Source of the DNA: Magnaporthiopsis rhizophila
Lineage: Eukaryota; Ascomycota; Sordariomycetes; Magnaporthales; Magnaporthaceae
Direction: 5' to 3'
DNA: 64,000 bases
Assembly (NCBI GenBank): GCA_003049465.1
Contig: PYSS01000049.1
Span: 62,001 to 126,000, forward strand
Each line of letters starts with the position of its first letter. Positions within the stretch are counted from its first letter, which is position 1. The notes beneath the pieces are model-generated. The model was not told where the DNA came from and did no database searches. It saw nothing but the letters and a program-made list of their open reading frames with translations. Of this stretch, positions 32,981-44,588 are shown one piece after another. Both the position numbers and the translations under genes were made by a program.

Positions 32981-34514
32981 ACGGTAAGGGTTGAATCCTC
33001 GCCTCCTTTTCTTTTATCTCCTGATGTGCCGGCGAGTGGATTCTTCGCGGGATAGGTCGGCAAGACTGAGCCGAACACACCAGTCTTTTCTTTTTCTGCC
33101 CTCTCCTTTTCGTCATTACTACCTACATGGAAAGAGTTGTCCTTGGTGCTCACGGGCTTTCGGGGCATTCTCCGAAACCGGTCGACACCCTTGGAATTAT
33201 TGTGTCCATATTTCGAGATTACTACCCCGGGCTACTGTACTTTAAAATTTGAGCTTGCTTTTCGCTGCTACCCTCGCCTTTCGTCCCGCGCGCGGGCCAG
33301 GCTTTGGGGCCGAAAGCCGAGCAGCGGGACGGGCGCTAGTGCAGTTACCCACCGTACCCGGGCCCGAGGAATTATCAAACATTGGTAATCAACAACCTCC
33401 TGCATCTGACCAATCACCACTCCTCAGCCCTAATCCCACCCTCCTTGATGAACAGCCGGTAGCCGGTACCCCGGCGGTACGGAGGACTCGGTGTAGAAGC
33501 TGGTATTCCGGTTGTGCTGGCGAGCCGCGGGCGCCAGATGTGCTGTTGCATACCTACCCAATCAGGGCGGTTTTAGTGGCCCTGCCGGCTGTTGCGTGAA
33601 CGCTCGTGCGACGGGATTCTCGGGCAATCGGTATACCGGGTCCCCGAGATCCATGTCGAAGCGGGATACTACGTGAATACTCGGCCGGATGAGATCACGA
33701 CAGGGAATGCAACTTCCCAAGTCTCGGCCACCGCGGCCCTGGGTGTCGGAGCCGAAGGTGTGTCAGAGGATTTTCCCTGCGGTGTGTCGCGGCTTGGTTG
33801 CGCCTGTGTTCAGCCAGATGGAAGCTGAGGGCGCATCAAGAGCAGCCAGCTCGGCAGTCCCGACATATAGAACTTGTTTTCTTGACTTCGTCCAACCGCG
33901 TGACAGCAACAGTGGGAGCGTCCGCAAAGCGCGGAATGACGCTTGCCTGTCGATCCACAGCGCACCCTCACTATCAACCTGAGGCGCAAGTGCGTTTCGT
34001 CTGATCCCGTCTCGATGGCGGAGTGACCAGATCACGGCTCCACGCTGAAGACTGGATACCTGTCCCGCGCGGGGACGATTTTGGCAAGCGTTGGGTTCCC
34101 GACATCCCCCCGTCCCGGACGTTTTCTGCACGACGGCCCGTGCCCGCACCAGGGTAAGTAATACCTCTCTTGTGCGAGGCAGCTCCACGCGAGACGAAGG
34201 ATATTCCCGGGATTTTACCATTACAAATGCGATACCACTGATGTCAAGATAGTCCCTTCGTCCCAAGTCCCATCGCGAGACTACCCAATCGGGTCTCGGG
34301 GGCTCGGGTCGCGATATCGGACCGTTTATAATACCGAGAAGCATGGCATGCAGCAAGGCGACATGTCTAACGAACCAGTTGTCTTGCTCCAGGAACCGGA
34401 AGAGATAGATCAAGCATAAAAAGAACAGGGAGCGCCCATCCAGCAGCTCGACTCAGGACATCCATCAACCCATCCCAGACACCTGCTAGTTTCTGTGGCA
34501 GAAACCAGACCATC
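32981..34514. other. Intergenic, no supported gene
   Basis: A 216-codon minus-strand frame at 33763-34413 has no recognisable domain and looks like chance. The last hundred bases are the leader of the glycosyltransferase. Confidence 0.45.
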
Positions 34515-35957
34515 ATGGCCATCCACAGCGACCCCCGAGCCGCCGCCAGCGTCAACGGCGGGGGCGCCCCTGAATGGCGCAAGGAGAAGCCGCACCTGGT
34601 CGTGTGCGCCGTCCCTGCCGCGGGACACACGCTGCCCATGATCCAGGTGGCGGCCGCTCTGGTCAAGCGCGGATACACGGTCAGCTTCCTGACGAGCCTG
34701 CAGTTCGCGGGCCAGGTCGAGCGCGCCGGGGCCGAGCTCGTGCCGATCCCCGAGATGTTCGCCGACGACGCCGAGGCGGCCGCCTTCGCGGCCGAGCACG
34801 AGGCCATACCGCCCGGCACGCCGGCGCGGTTCAACCACGGCCTGCGCAACGTCTTCCTGCGCTCCATGCCGGCGCAGCACGAGGCGCTCAAGCGGCACCT
34901 CGAGGACCTGGCCGCGACGCAGACGCAGCAGCCGCCGGGGCAGCGCCAGGTCCTGCTGCTCCTCGAGGTCTTCTTCCTGGGCGCCGACCCGTTCCTCCAC
35001 GGCGCGCCGCTTCCGCGCGGCTACGACCGCCTGCCGCGCGCCGTGGGCGTCAACATCGCGCCGCTGCTGATCCACTCGGTCGACACGGCGCCCGTGGGGC
35101 CCGGCCTGCCGCCCGACTCGACGCCCTCGGGCCGGCTGCGCAACGCGCTGCTCAACAAGATGTTCGAGGAGCAGCAGGCCGACCTGCTCGACGACCGTGC
35201 GGCCATGCTGCGGCGGCTGGGCGCGACGCGCGAGCCCGCCGCCACCGCCGCCGCTGGCGGCTGTGTGCTCAACGACTGGATGACGGTGGCCGAGGTGACG
35301 CTGCAGACGTGCGCGCCGTCGCTCGAGTACGAGCGCTCGGATCAGCCGCCGTCCATCCGCTTCGTCGGCGCCCTGCCCCCGCGCCCGGTGCCCGCGGACC
35401 TGACGTACCCGGCTTGGTGGTCGGCGGACCTGGGCAACGGTAGCAGTAGGCGCGTGGTGATGGTGACGCAGGGCACGGTGGCGACGAACCCGCACGACCT
35501 GATCGAGCCGACGCTGCGGGCGCTGGCGGGCCGCGACGACGTGCTGGTGGTGGTGCTGCTGGGCGTCAGGGGCGCGACGCTGCCGGCCGAGATCGAGGTG
35601 CCGGCCAACGCGCGCGTGCTCGACTACTTCCCCTACGAGGCCGTGCTGGCGCGGGCCGACGTGTTCGTGGGCAACGCCGGCTACGGCGGCGTGCAGACGA
35701 GCATCATGCACGGCGTGCCGCTGGTCGCGGCCGGCGTGAGCGAGGACAAGGCCGAGATGTCGATGCGCATCCAGCACGCCGGCATCGGCCTCAACCTGAC
35801 CACGGCGACGCCCACGGCCGACCAGGTGCGCGCCGCCGTCGACGAGTTGCTGGCCAACCCGGCGTACCATCAGCGCGTGCTCGCCATGAAGAAGGAGAAC
35901 GAGGATCTCGACTCGCTGGGGAGGATCGAGACGCAGATTATCGAGTTTACGGAATGA
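34515..35957 (+). CDS. GT1-family UDP-glycosyltransferase (macrolide-GT-like)
   Basis: A single exon encodes 480 residues with very high GC at third positions. The N-terminal half has HLVVCAVPAAGHTLPMIQVA, the typical acceptor-side start with a catalytic-type His in AAGHTLP. The C-terminal half has VMVTQGTV at about 314-321, then DYFPYEAVLARADVFVGNAGYGG and HGVPLVAAGVSEDKAE, the nucleotide-sugar site of GT1 enzymes. The usual His of the HGG motif is replaced by NAGYGG, which is common in fungal members. It should glycosylate a hydrophobic small molecule in the cytosol; donor and acceptor are unknown. No signal peptide or membrane anchor is seen. The frame is intact. Confidence 0.88.
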   Translation: MAIHSDPRAAASVNGGGAPEWRKEKPHLVVCAVPAAGHTLPMIQVAAALVKRGYTVSFLTSLQFAGQVERAGAELVPIPEMFADDAEAAAFAAEHEAIPPGTPARFNHGLRNVFLRSMPAQHEALKRHLEDLAATQTQQPPGQRQVLLLLEVFFLGADPFLHGAPLPRGYDRLPRAVGVNIAPLLIHSVDTAPVGPGLPPDSTPSGRLRNALLNKMFEEQQADLLDDRAAMLRRLGATREPAATAAAGGCVLNDWMTVAEVTLQTCAPSLEYERSDQPPSIRFVGALPPRPVPADLTYPAWWSADLGNGSSRRVVMVTQGTVATNPHDLIEPTLRALAGRDDVLVVVLLGVRGATLPAEIEVPANARVLDYFPYEAVLARADVFVGNAGYGGVQTSIMHGVPLVAAGVSEDKAEMSMRIQHAGIGLNLTTATPTADQVRAAVDELLANPAYHQRVLAMKKENEDLDSLGRIETQIIEFTE

Positions 35958-36598
35958 AAAAACGAACTTTGTCTCGGGGTGGACTCGGGGTTGGAATAAG
36001 GTCGATGCAGGCTGACTGCCACTCTCTTCGGCTGATGCCAGAATATACCAATCAAACTTGAATGTGACTTGATCCTATCATGTTGTGGCAGATGCCGCCC
36101 GTCAGCAGTGCTTGTTCCAGTGGTGGGGGACTGGTGGCCCTGCCGAGACCGCCCTCTTCTGTGTCCTGAAATCGATTATATCTTGCTCGCCAAGATTGTT
36201 CGTCCGTCTGGGAGTAGCACACTCAAGACACCACAAGAAAATTGCAGCAGTGGGTGGTTGTTTACGTGGGCGAGTCGCTCGGGGTCCTGCTCTCGACCTT
36301 CCTGCCCGCTGGAATAGTTGAAAGAGCGGACGGACGTCGTTCCAGCTAGCGGCGTCTCCTTGGCCATCTCTCTTTCAAGGCAACGAGCCGACATGGAAAG
36401 CATAAGAGTGGGACGCGGCACAGCCCAAAAGTATTACGCATGAGGGGAGAGAAGTTCCTAGCCTTGAATCAAGAAAAATGACCTCAATCCCGGATGTTAT
36501 TACACTATCGTCGCTCCTTCGATGGCCACAGAGTCTAGTTTATGACGGCTGGCAGCACAGAAATCCAGAAGCATGTCTCCAAAAAGCCGCGTCGGCGC
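35958..36598. other. Convergent 3' flanks
   Basis: The stretch separates the glycosyltransferase from the convergent minus-strand gene at 36599. Open frames are short and without domains. Confidence 0.5.
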
Positions 36599-39500
36599 CT
36601 AGGGCCAGTCGATACCGCTGGGCATAAAATAAGTGCCAGTGGACGACTTGGGAGGCACGCCGGATTTCGACTTCGACTTGTCGGGGGCCGGCTCCGGATT
36701 CCGCGCCGGCTTCGGCTTCGGTTTCTCCCCCGGCACGAACGAGACGGGTGCGACGGCAGCCCGGGTGGTCGGCTTGGCCTGCTTCTTGGCCAGCGGCTTT
36801 TCCTGGGCCTGCTTTTCGACCTTCAACTCGGTCTTGGTTTCGCGTTTTTCCTTGACCCGGACCTCGGTCTTCACTCCCGTCTTTGCCTCGACCTTCTCCT
36901 GGGTCTTGGTTTCACCTTCTTCTCTGACGCGAATCTCGATTTCACCGTTTTCGTTGAAGCGGACCTCGACCCTCTCCTTGGCCTCAGCTATCTCCTGGGC
37001 GCTGATTTCACCCTTTTCTTTGACGCGGACCTCGGCCTTCACTCTGGTCTGCACCTTGACCTTCTCCTCGGTCTTGATCTTTCCTTTTTCTCCGACTCCA
37101 GAGCTCTTTGCTCCGACTCGAGCCTTGACCTTCTCTTTGGTCTGCAGCTCGACCTTCTCCTCGGCCTTGTCTTCGCCCTTTTCCTCCACTAGAGCCAGGG
37201 CCTGCTCTTTGGTCTGCTTCTTGGCCTTGTCATCTCCCTCTTGTTCAACTCGGGCTTCGATCTTCTTCTCGACCTGCTCCTCGACCTTCTCCTCGACTTT
37301 TTTGCTCGCAGTCTTCTCGACCTTTGGCGCCACGCTCCCCGGTATCTTGGCCTCGACTGCTTTGGTGCTTTTAATAGTCCTCACCGCCGAAGCTTGTAGC
37401 AGCTTAGCTATTTTCTTCGCTCGAGCCTCTTGCTCATCGCGATCCCGCTTGGTCGTCGCAGGCTGTCTCGGTCCCTCGCTTTTAGGCACCTGGGATCGGC
37501 TGGGTATCTCCTCGGCAGGCCCAGGGGGCTCTCCCTTCTGCTTGCCAAGGTCTTGCGGGCTTGGCTTGACCATAACAACATCGGTCGATTGACCGCTACT
37601 CGGGGTGGTATCCTTCGGTTTGGTGCTGTCGACTTTCGTGCACATTGTTGTCGGCTTTCCGGGGCTCTCTTTCTCAGTGCCAACGCGCTTCCGCTGCCTC
37701 TGTGGTGGACCGTGGCCGGGGGGAACATCATCTGGGCTTTGAACCGTGTCCCAGCTCTTGGCCGTGAATGGGGGCTGCGCGTCCTCCTTGGGAATAATAC
37801 GCTTGAACTGGGGATCCGCAACCTGCTTGGGAATAACCTTGCGCGGAGGATGCGCGTCCTTCTTGGGAACATCCTTAACGAATTCCGCTGCCGCCCGGAT
37901 GTGCATCTTCTGCCAAGCAACCTCTTCTTCCACGGCTGCTCGGGATACACCGCCGGCCCCGACTAATCTGGATTGGAGATAGCGCGCGGCCCAGCCCTCC
38001 CCCGGCCGGTGCCCTTCTTCCGTATGGCTGAGGCTCTCAATCGAGACCTCGGGCTCCAGGTCTGGCGCAGCACCTGCCGCCTCGCCGCGCCGCGTCGAGG
38101 ATGCTGCCAGGTGACTCGATCGAAGGCGCAGCCTGTCTGCCGACTCCCCCGTGTCAAAGTCACCGCATTCGAGTCTTGCCTGCTGCATGCGGAGAAATTC
38201 TGATCCGCCTGGTCTTTGGGACTCCCACCACCTCTCGAGAAACCTGGGACTGAAGTGCGATGAGGGCTGGTTGCTGGGGAGGACAACTCTGACGGTGGCG
38301 TCACCGAAGTCTTTGCCGTCCAGGATGGCGAACGCGGCCCTGTGATGCGCGTGTGTTGCGCTCTGAGAAGCCCTTCGCACGAGATAGCGCCAGTATGCCA
38401 ACAGGACCGGGAGCCTGCGCAGGGCCAGCTGCGTCCTGTCCAACTGCTCCCATTCCCTGCATGCCTCATCCATCCGGATCATCTTGACATCCTCCAGCGT
38501 CAGCCCGCCTCTGGGCACCACGCCGTAGGCTATATGAGAGACGCGCGAAAACCAACATTGTGAAAGGTAGTCAGGGTGCAGCTTTGCCGTGTCCTCGTTC
38601 AGCTTTTCCCGGCCACCGATTTTGAGCTCCAAAACCTGAGCCTGCGGAAAGGCTCGTCCAGATAACTCGATATTGGCCACATAAGGAAACGTTTGGTGCG
38701 GGATCCAGCTTCCTGGGTCGGCCGTGGAAATTTGATAGTGCCAATGATCGCGCTCCCCGAGTTCTTCTGGGGAAATAGATAGGGGTGATTGGAAGCGGGC
38801 ATCCACGCCAATCTCGACGAGGACCTTGAGGTCGCCGATACGATACAGCAAGAATCGTTGATGTGAGCCCAACCGCGCAACGAGCGACTGCTTCCTTGTA
38901 TATGTCTGCTCAAACGCCGTCCCGACAACTGATCGGAGTTTCATGTAGTCTTCATGAGTACTCGGCTCCTCGCTCTTCGGGAGCGGCTTGCTGACAGTCC
39001 GGAAAAAACCCGCCCCCGACCGATGATGCTCCACGAACAGGGTCTTTTCGCCAGCAAGAAACAAGTCAAGCCGGATGGTAGGCGAGCCGGTTTGCTGCTC
39101 AATGCCTTCAATGTCTTCTCCAAAGCAGTACGAAAAGATCTTGCGCAGAACCCGAGCCTCTATGATGACGTCTACGTCATCAAACAGGAAATCGGGTCGC
39201 ATGGCTTCCATCGCGGTAAAGGTTTGCATGCGCATAAATGTGGCATCGTTTTGACGCAAGCCGTACCCGTACTGCTTAGTGGCGTGCTTCCTGATCAGTC
39301 GAAGCTTCACCGGACACTTGCTTGGCGGCGACCAGACCGGAGCGTCTCCTGGAACTTGCAGTCAGCAACATAATATCCAACATTGCGTGCGCCAGGCGCT
39401 CCTTGGACACGGTTTACAAACAGCAAGTGGACGCTTATTTGTTCGTGGTGATGGAGAAGACACGAAGAAGCAGCAAGTAATAGGAGAAAACGTACCGGGA

Positions 39501-40082
39501 GAAACCACAGTAAACCCCTTTTCCGGGTCAATGATTTTGTTGTAGGAGCAGAGGAACATGTATCCATCGTTGATGGTGACGGGGGTGGTGGAAGGCTCTA
39601 TGTGCGACAGCTTGAACTCTTCTAAAGGCACTTCCTAATGAGAGCGAGATAGGTAGCTCGTGGGGAGTATGTCAGCTGCAGGGCTTTGGGGATTACAGTG
39701 GAACAACAGGAGGACGTGAAGGCCATACCTCGCTCCTCAGGCGTCTGAGAACGACCTCAGACCCACGTGGACTTCGACGCGTCTCACGTGTCACAGCTCG
39801 TCTTGCGCGCAAGGCCGCCGGAGAAGTCCCGCGAGACCCCGCCTTCGCTATCGAGGCGGCAGAGGACCGAGAGCGATCCGGAGGCGCCGCTGCACGAGAC
39901 GACGCGGAACGATGTCCGGGCGAGCCTGTCTGGGAGCCCACGTGAGCCTCCAGGCGGCAGCGCGGGCTGATGTGGGAGCTCCATAGGGGCCGGGGCCGGG
40001 GGCGGCAGATGCGGCAGACGGCGCTGGCACCTGCCATGCTCGAGGCAGGCCGAAAGTCCAGTCTAGAGCCACCAACCCGCAC
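36599..40082 (-). CDS. Large fungal-specific protein with Lys/Glu-rich repetitive tail
   Basis: Three exons on the minus strand (40082-39729, 39634-39496, 39348-36599) splice in phase to about 1080 residues; introns are 94 and 147 nt. Residues 1-118 are Ser/Arg/Ala-rich. The segment NDGYMFLCSYNKIIDPEKGF, then DAPVWSPP, FRFDDVD-like FLFDDVDVIIEARVLRKIF, and LLYRIGDLKVLVEIGVDA match a fungal-specific family that is sometimes labelled geranylgeranyl pyrophosphate synthetase; I see no pair of DDxxD motifs to justify that. Residues about 600-700 are Pro/Lys-rich and 730-1030 consist of degenerate units around VKEKGE/KVEVQTKEK, likely a charged helix. The exact start is the least certain part; 40082 is the first Met of the open frame. 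Function is unknown. Confidence 0.75.
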
Positions 40083-40226
40083 GAGCAGGTACCATGGTGT
40101 TGCTTGGCTAGGGAGGTACTAGGCGCCAGGGTACTTGTGAACATGGGTTGTATCGAGGGATGGTGTCGGGTCGCATTTCCTTATGCTCCGGCCGGCAAAC
40201 TCGTGGGCCTTGTTTTCTGCGGCCTG

Positions 40227-40237
40227 TTTTTTTTTTT

Positions 40238-40273
<36 letters not shown>

Positions 40274-40274
40274 N

Positions 40275-40321
<47 letters not shown>
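40227..40321. repeat. 95-nt poly(T) tract with one N
   Basis: The tract is T except for an A at 40239 and an N at 40274. It lies about 145 bases upstream of the start of the large minus-strand gene, so on that gene's strand it is a poly(A) run in the promoter. The N suggests a gap or a base-call problem. Confidence 0.85.
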
Positions 40322-40323
<2 letters not shown>

Positions 40324-43300
40324 CCAGCCCACTTCTTACTCGGGCCCGAACGGCCCCGACGGCGCACTGCCATGGTCGGGTTTTGGTCACGTGAGTCCCC
40401 ACTTGAACGGGTCTTGGTCTCCACGTATTTGCTCACAGTAGGCGGCGTTGGCATGATGCTGCTACCTGCAGAGGTTTCGTTCTGATCCAGTCATCTTCCC
40501 CTTTCTATCAGGCTATCGCCCCAGCCATCGCACTCTCACTTGATCATCCCCTCCCATGTATTCAGATCGAGTGCGGCAAAGCTCACTCGCAGAGAAAAGA
40601 TGTCTCACAGCGCGGTGTGCCCAGCGTCACATCGGATCCTTCCGGTTGTCCTGTATGCTGGCCCGATCCGAATGCTCCCCCACTTTGGATCCAGTGCGGA
40701 GCCGAAGCCGTGTTCTCGCCGATGCTGTGCCGTCCGCCCTGCTGTGCGCTTCGCCAACGAAGCCCTGCGCGTTCACAGCGCCCCATTCTGTTGCGTATAT
40801 CGATTGTTATGCATGTCGACTTCACTGCAACGCCAGAAGGCCCGAAAAGCCTCAAATTTTTATCTTGGCACCACATGAACATCGGGCGAGCAAAGCCGGA
40901 CGACATAAACTGGGTGTCCTACAGTCCCAAAAACCTGCATGCATCGAACCCGCAAACTGCATCATGCAGAGTATAGGGACGAAACGATATGGCAAAGTCA
41001 AAGGAAATGAGAGAGAAAAAGTAAACAAAAGAAGCGAAAAAGGTTATGCATGAGCGGAAAGTCGGTGCTTGTTTTCCCGATCGGAGAGTCGGTGGTTGTA
41101 ACTTGCGAACCCACAATTCAACTTTAATTTGTCTCCATCCGCCGCTGTCCTGGATCGTTGCAGCAGGAAGTGCAGACTGGAAACGCCGGACCATGGAGAA
41201 GCTTTTGCGGTTGGCTGGCGTCCAAGCCAAAAATAGGGAGCCTGGGGCTTTGGAAGAAAGGAAAAAAAATAATGAGGCGCAGAGTTGGCAAAATCGGAAG
41301 GGATTTGCACGCTATCACGCTAGGGATCCCCGTAGGCACCTAGTCATCCTGGCCATCGTCAAATGTTTCCTCGTCCAAATCAAGGTATCCATGCGCCTTG
41401 ATCCCTTCCGCATCCCGAAAGAAAAAACCAACTACACCAACATAGGTAAATATCTGGTCTTGTTGTCGTTCGAAATCCTTCCCGTTGGTGGTTGCCGCGC
41501 TGCCGGCCGATCCTTTTAGGTTCCCACCTCATCCGCATGGGAAAATCAGATGTCCATGTTGCCTACCTACGAGGTTGCGGTAGATGCTTATCGTGCTGCG
41601 CCCATGCGGTGTTCCAAAGTGGTGCTGTCAATCTTGCGCTCGCAGCAGCCCCTCGCTGCCTCCGACATTGCAGAAACTGCGAACGAGTAGTGAGGGGTAA
41701 GGTCCACGGCATAGAGGAGGACGCCCGAGGGCCTACAGATTCAGACACCAAACCCTTCTGGGAATTAGCACCGCGCCTCGCATTCGGTATGTATTCTGCG
41801 TGTTGGGTCCAAGCCCAACGGCTTGGCATCTTTCCTCTGCAGAGACATGAAACGCGCACTGTCTTGAGAGACGCATGGTACAAAGGATAATAGAGAGGGT
41901 GTGGAAAGACGCTGTTCCTCTACCAGTATCCCGACGCCACGGCGGCAACGCAAGTTGGTGATGTCAATGGGGTCAATGTGATAGGAGAGGCAAGATCGGC
42001 GGGGGTCGTCGTCAGCGACGCCGACGAGAGGGGTTGGCGAGCTCGTGAGATCGTCGTGTGATCTCGGCCTGATCGCGGGGTGCGAGGGGTAGAGAGGGAC
42101 GGGCTTGCGGCGGCGGCTGTGCTCTGTCGTCATATCCTACGCCAATGCTTCTCCTGCCGCTTTTGAGACCGCCTCTTCCACCTTGATGCCCAATTGGAAG
42201 TTATCTTCATGCATGCATGCGTAAGGTGAGCGGCTGCTGTGTTTGCCAAGCCGCGAAAAAGGAGGTTGACGCGCAATGGAATCGGAGGAGCAAATGTCGG
42301 GTTGGCTGGAGGAGCAAAGGGGCTCGTCATATGACCGCGTCCTCCTGAGCAAACCGCCAATAAGGGCGCATCACCAGGACGACTCCAGTAACCAAAGCTC
42401 GATTTCAGGTTAGGGCCCGTTGATGCTGCCCACCAATCCCGACACTCTCTCCCGGCCTGCCGTTACTACCCAACTCCGCAAGATTAACCTACGTTGGGAA
42501 GGGGTTTTGTCTTGGTGCGTTATGGAAAAACCGAGGAAGGCTAAAAAAGACCGAGGAAGGAAAAAGCTAAGAAAAAAAAAAAAAAAAAAAAAAAAAAAAA
42601 GCGCCATCTCGCACTGCCAGGGTCTAGCCGGCATTCGAATCCGAATCCTAGTCGATCGAGGGAAGCCCAAAAAGGAGAGCAAATCACAGACATGAAATGA
42701 GTGCGGAATAAATTGTACGCGGCTACTTCACCGCTCGCAGCCCTGCTCGGGGACAGAACGCATCCCTGATACCGTCTTCGGGTCCCAGGTTTTCAGCCGG
42801 ACAGCGAGAAGCGAGCTGTCCAGACGGGAAGTGGTGGCGATGGTATGATGTGGCTTGCGTTATTGAAAAGTCTGGGCCTGTTCCGACCACCTGGGACGGC
42901 TTCATTGACGGTAGCGGCGAACTCCAGGAGCCCGTGCCCTTCCAAGTCTCCCGCGGAAGAACTTGCGCGCGTTATAACCCCTGCGGCCGCCAATAGCCCA
43001 CGTGTTGGTCCCGGCTGCTGAGGCCAGGGGTGGGGCGGCTTCGATGCCCAGATCGCAGCTGAAGCCTAGGCTAGGAGGGGGTTTGGAGGGAGGAATGGAG
43101 GACCAAGGTGTGAACTAGCAACGAGACCAGTTATTCTTCTGCCTGCTCAGCTGGAGAGCTGCAGCAAGCCACAAACCAAGCAAGCGGTCCAGACCAATCT
43201 CAGCAGGGATCATTCGTCTTGATTATCGTGCAGTGCGGGCGGTTATGCCGTGCTCTAATGCGGAGGGCAGGCTGCGGTCAGCACAGCCAGAGCAGAGGGA

Positions 43301-44588
43301 GCTCTGACCAAGATGCGATGCAGTAGATCCGGCACTGGGACTGCACCAGCCAACGTCTCACGTGCGACGGAGACTGCAGACCCACATGCAGCAGGGTACA
43401 TGGTCGGCCTGCAAAGTATCGTGCACATACAGTAATTAATTTACATGTAATTAAGGGAGGCGTCTGTCTGATTGTGACTAAGTCGTCGTCCTGGGACCTG
43501 GCGTCGCGGGGGGTGGGCGGGCTGCGTTGCAATGGGAAGAACAACCGAAGCGAGCGCCACGTCCTTTCGCCAGGTCGAGGTTGGGAGATTGAGGAGATTG
43601 AGGCAGGGCGAGGAAGAATACAGGCCTAACGGGGCACTGGATAAAGGCTTACTACGCGCGAAATCAATCGTCGACTTAGCGCGGGGGCTAGGGAGGGGAG
43701 AAACCACTCACAAGGCCAGGTCCAGCCGATGGCACCGCAAGCCACAGCGTAGTCAGCTCTCGGATTCTCCGCCTGGCCGAGACTGCGCTAACGCGCATAC
43801 CCATTCCTTCGGGACATGCCATTCGCCTGCTCGTGGTTGAGGGTTTGCTGCTACACGGTGTTTGTTGGGCTCTGGGCGGGTGGCCTCCATACGGTGTACA
43901 CCAGGCCGTTTCTCTTGCTTGATTCATGCTTGTGCCGGTACATGTGTACTGCACCTTCCCTCTGAGATTTTCGCCCCCTTTTTAGCCGCATCCGCAGGGG
44001 CGTGCAATGGCGTTGGCCAGACCCCTCCCTCCTCAGTCCCGTCGCTCCTTCCCTGTCCTTGTGAGCATGAATGGCGGGATTGGGGCTCGATCACCACAGA
44101 ACCCTCCCTGCAATAATTGCCACGGTCGGGGACGCAGATTATTATTGGCTGTGCTGTTCAGTGCGTGTTGCCGCCAGCATTCTGCCGGGACATCATAAAG
44201 ACCACCACCCTCTCTCCTCCTGGCCGTCATCCCACCGACCGTGTGAAGACAGGTCCTCTCTCACCCATCCTTCTAGAATACAGGCCCATCACCCCAACCA
44301 TCAACGCTTCTCCCTCTCAATCCAGAAAATAATCTCATACCCAACTTCTCACCCATCTACTATATCTCCAGAAATAAAACCAGCTGGCATCGGGCCGAAC
44401 CCAGATATCTGCCTCTGATTGGATCCACTACCATCAAATAACATATACATCCTACACCTGCCGATCCCTCGTGCCACTCACGTTCCGCCGGACTTCCCCT
44501 CCGATCCGGCCGCTGCCAAGGATTCAGCCCTACGGCAGGCCCCTTTTGCCATATTAAAAAGCAATCCGCCCCTTCCACCCTCACAGAC
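40322..44588. other. 4.3-kb gene-poor stretch
   Basis: I find no protein family on either strand. It contains a 29-base A run at 42572-42600 and several weak open frames. The last 300 bases (44280-44588) are C/A-rich and look like the leader of the reductase at 44589. Confidence 0.5.
42572..42600. repeat. 29-nt poly(A) tract
   Basis: An uninterrupted run of A follows a purine-rich lead (AGACCGAGGAAGGAAAAAGC). It could be the tail of an old retroposed sequence on the plus strand, but no source gene is recognisable upstream. Confidence 0.7.

Noticed and set aside
33763..34413. 216-codon minus-strand open frame
   Set aside because: Composition is random, with no domain, no start context and no splice support.
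34410..35870. 486-codon minus-strand frame opposite the glycosyltransferase
   Set aside because: It is an antisense shadow of a very GC-rich gene; His/Arg/Gly-rich composition and no family.
40148..40485. Frames through the poly(T) tract encoding poly-Phe or poly-Lys
   Set aside because: They are translations of a homopolymer with an N, not genes.
42600..42670. ATTCGAATCC string that resembles a tRNA B box
   Set aside because: No A box or cloverleaf lies upstream; the preceding bases are a poly(A) run.
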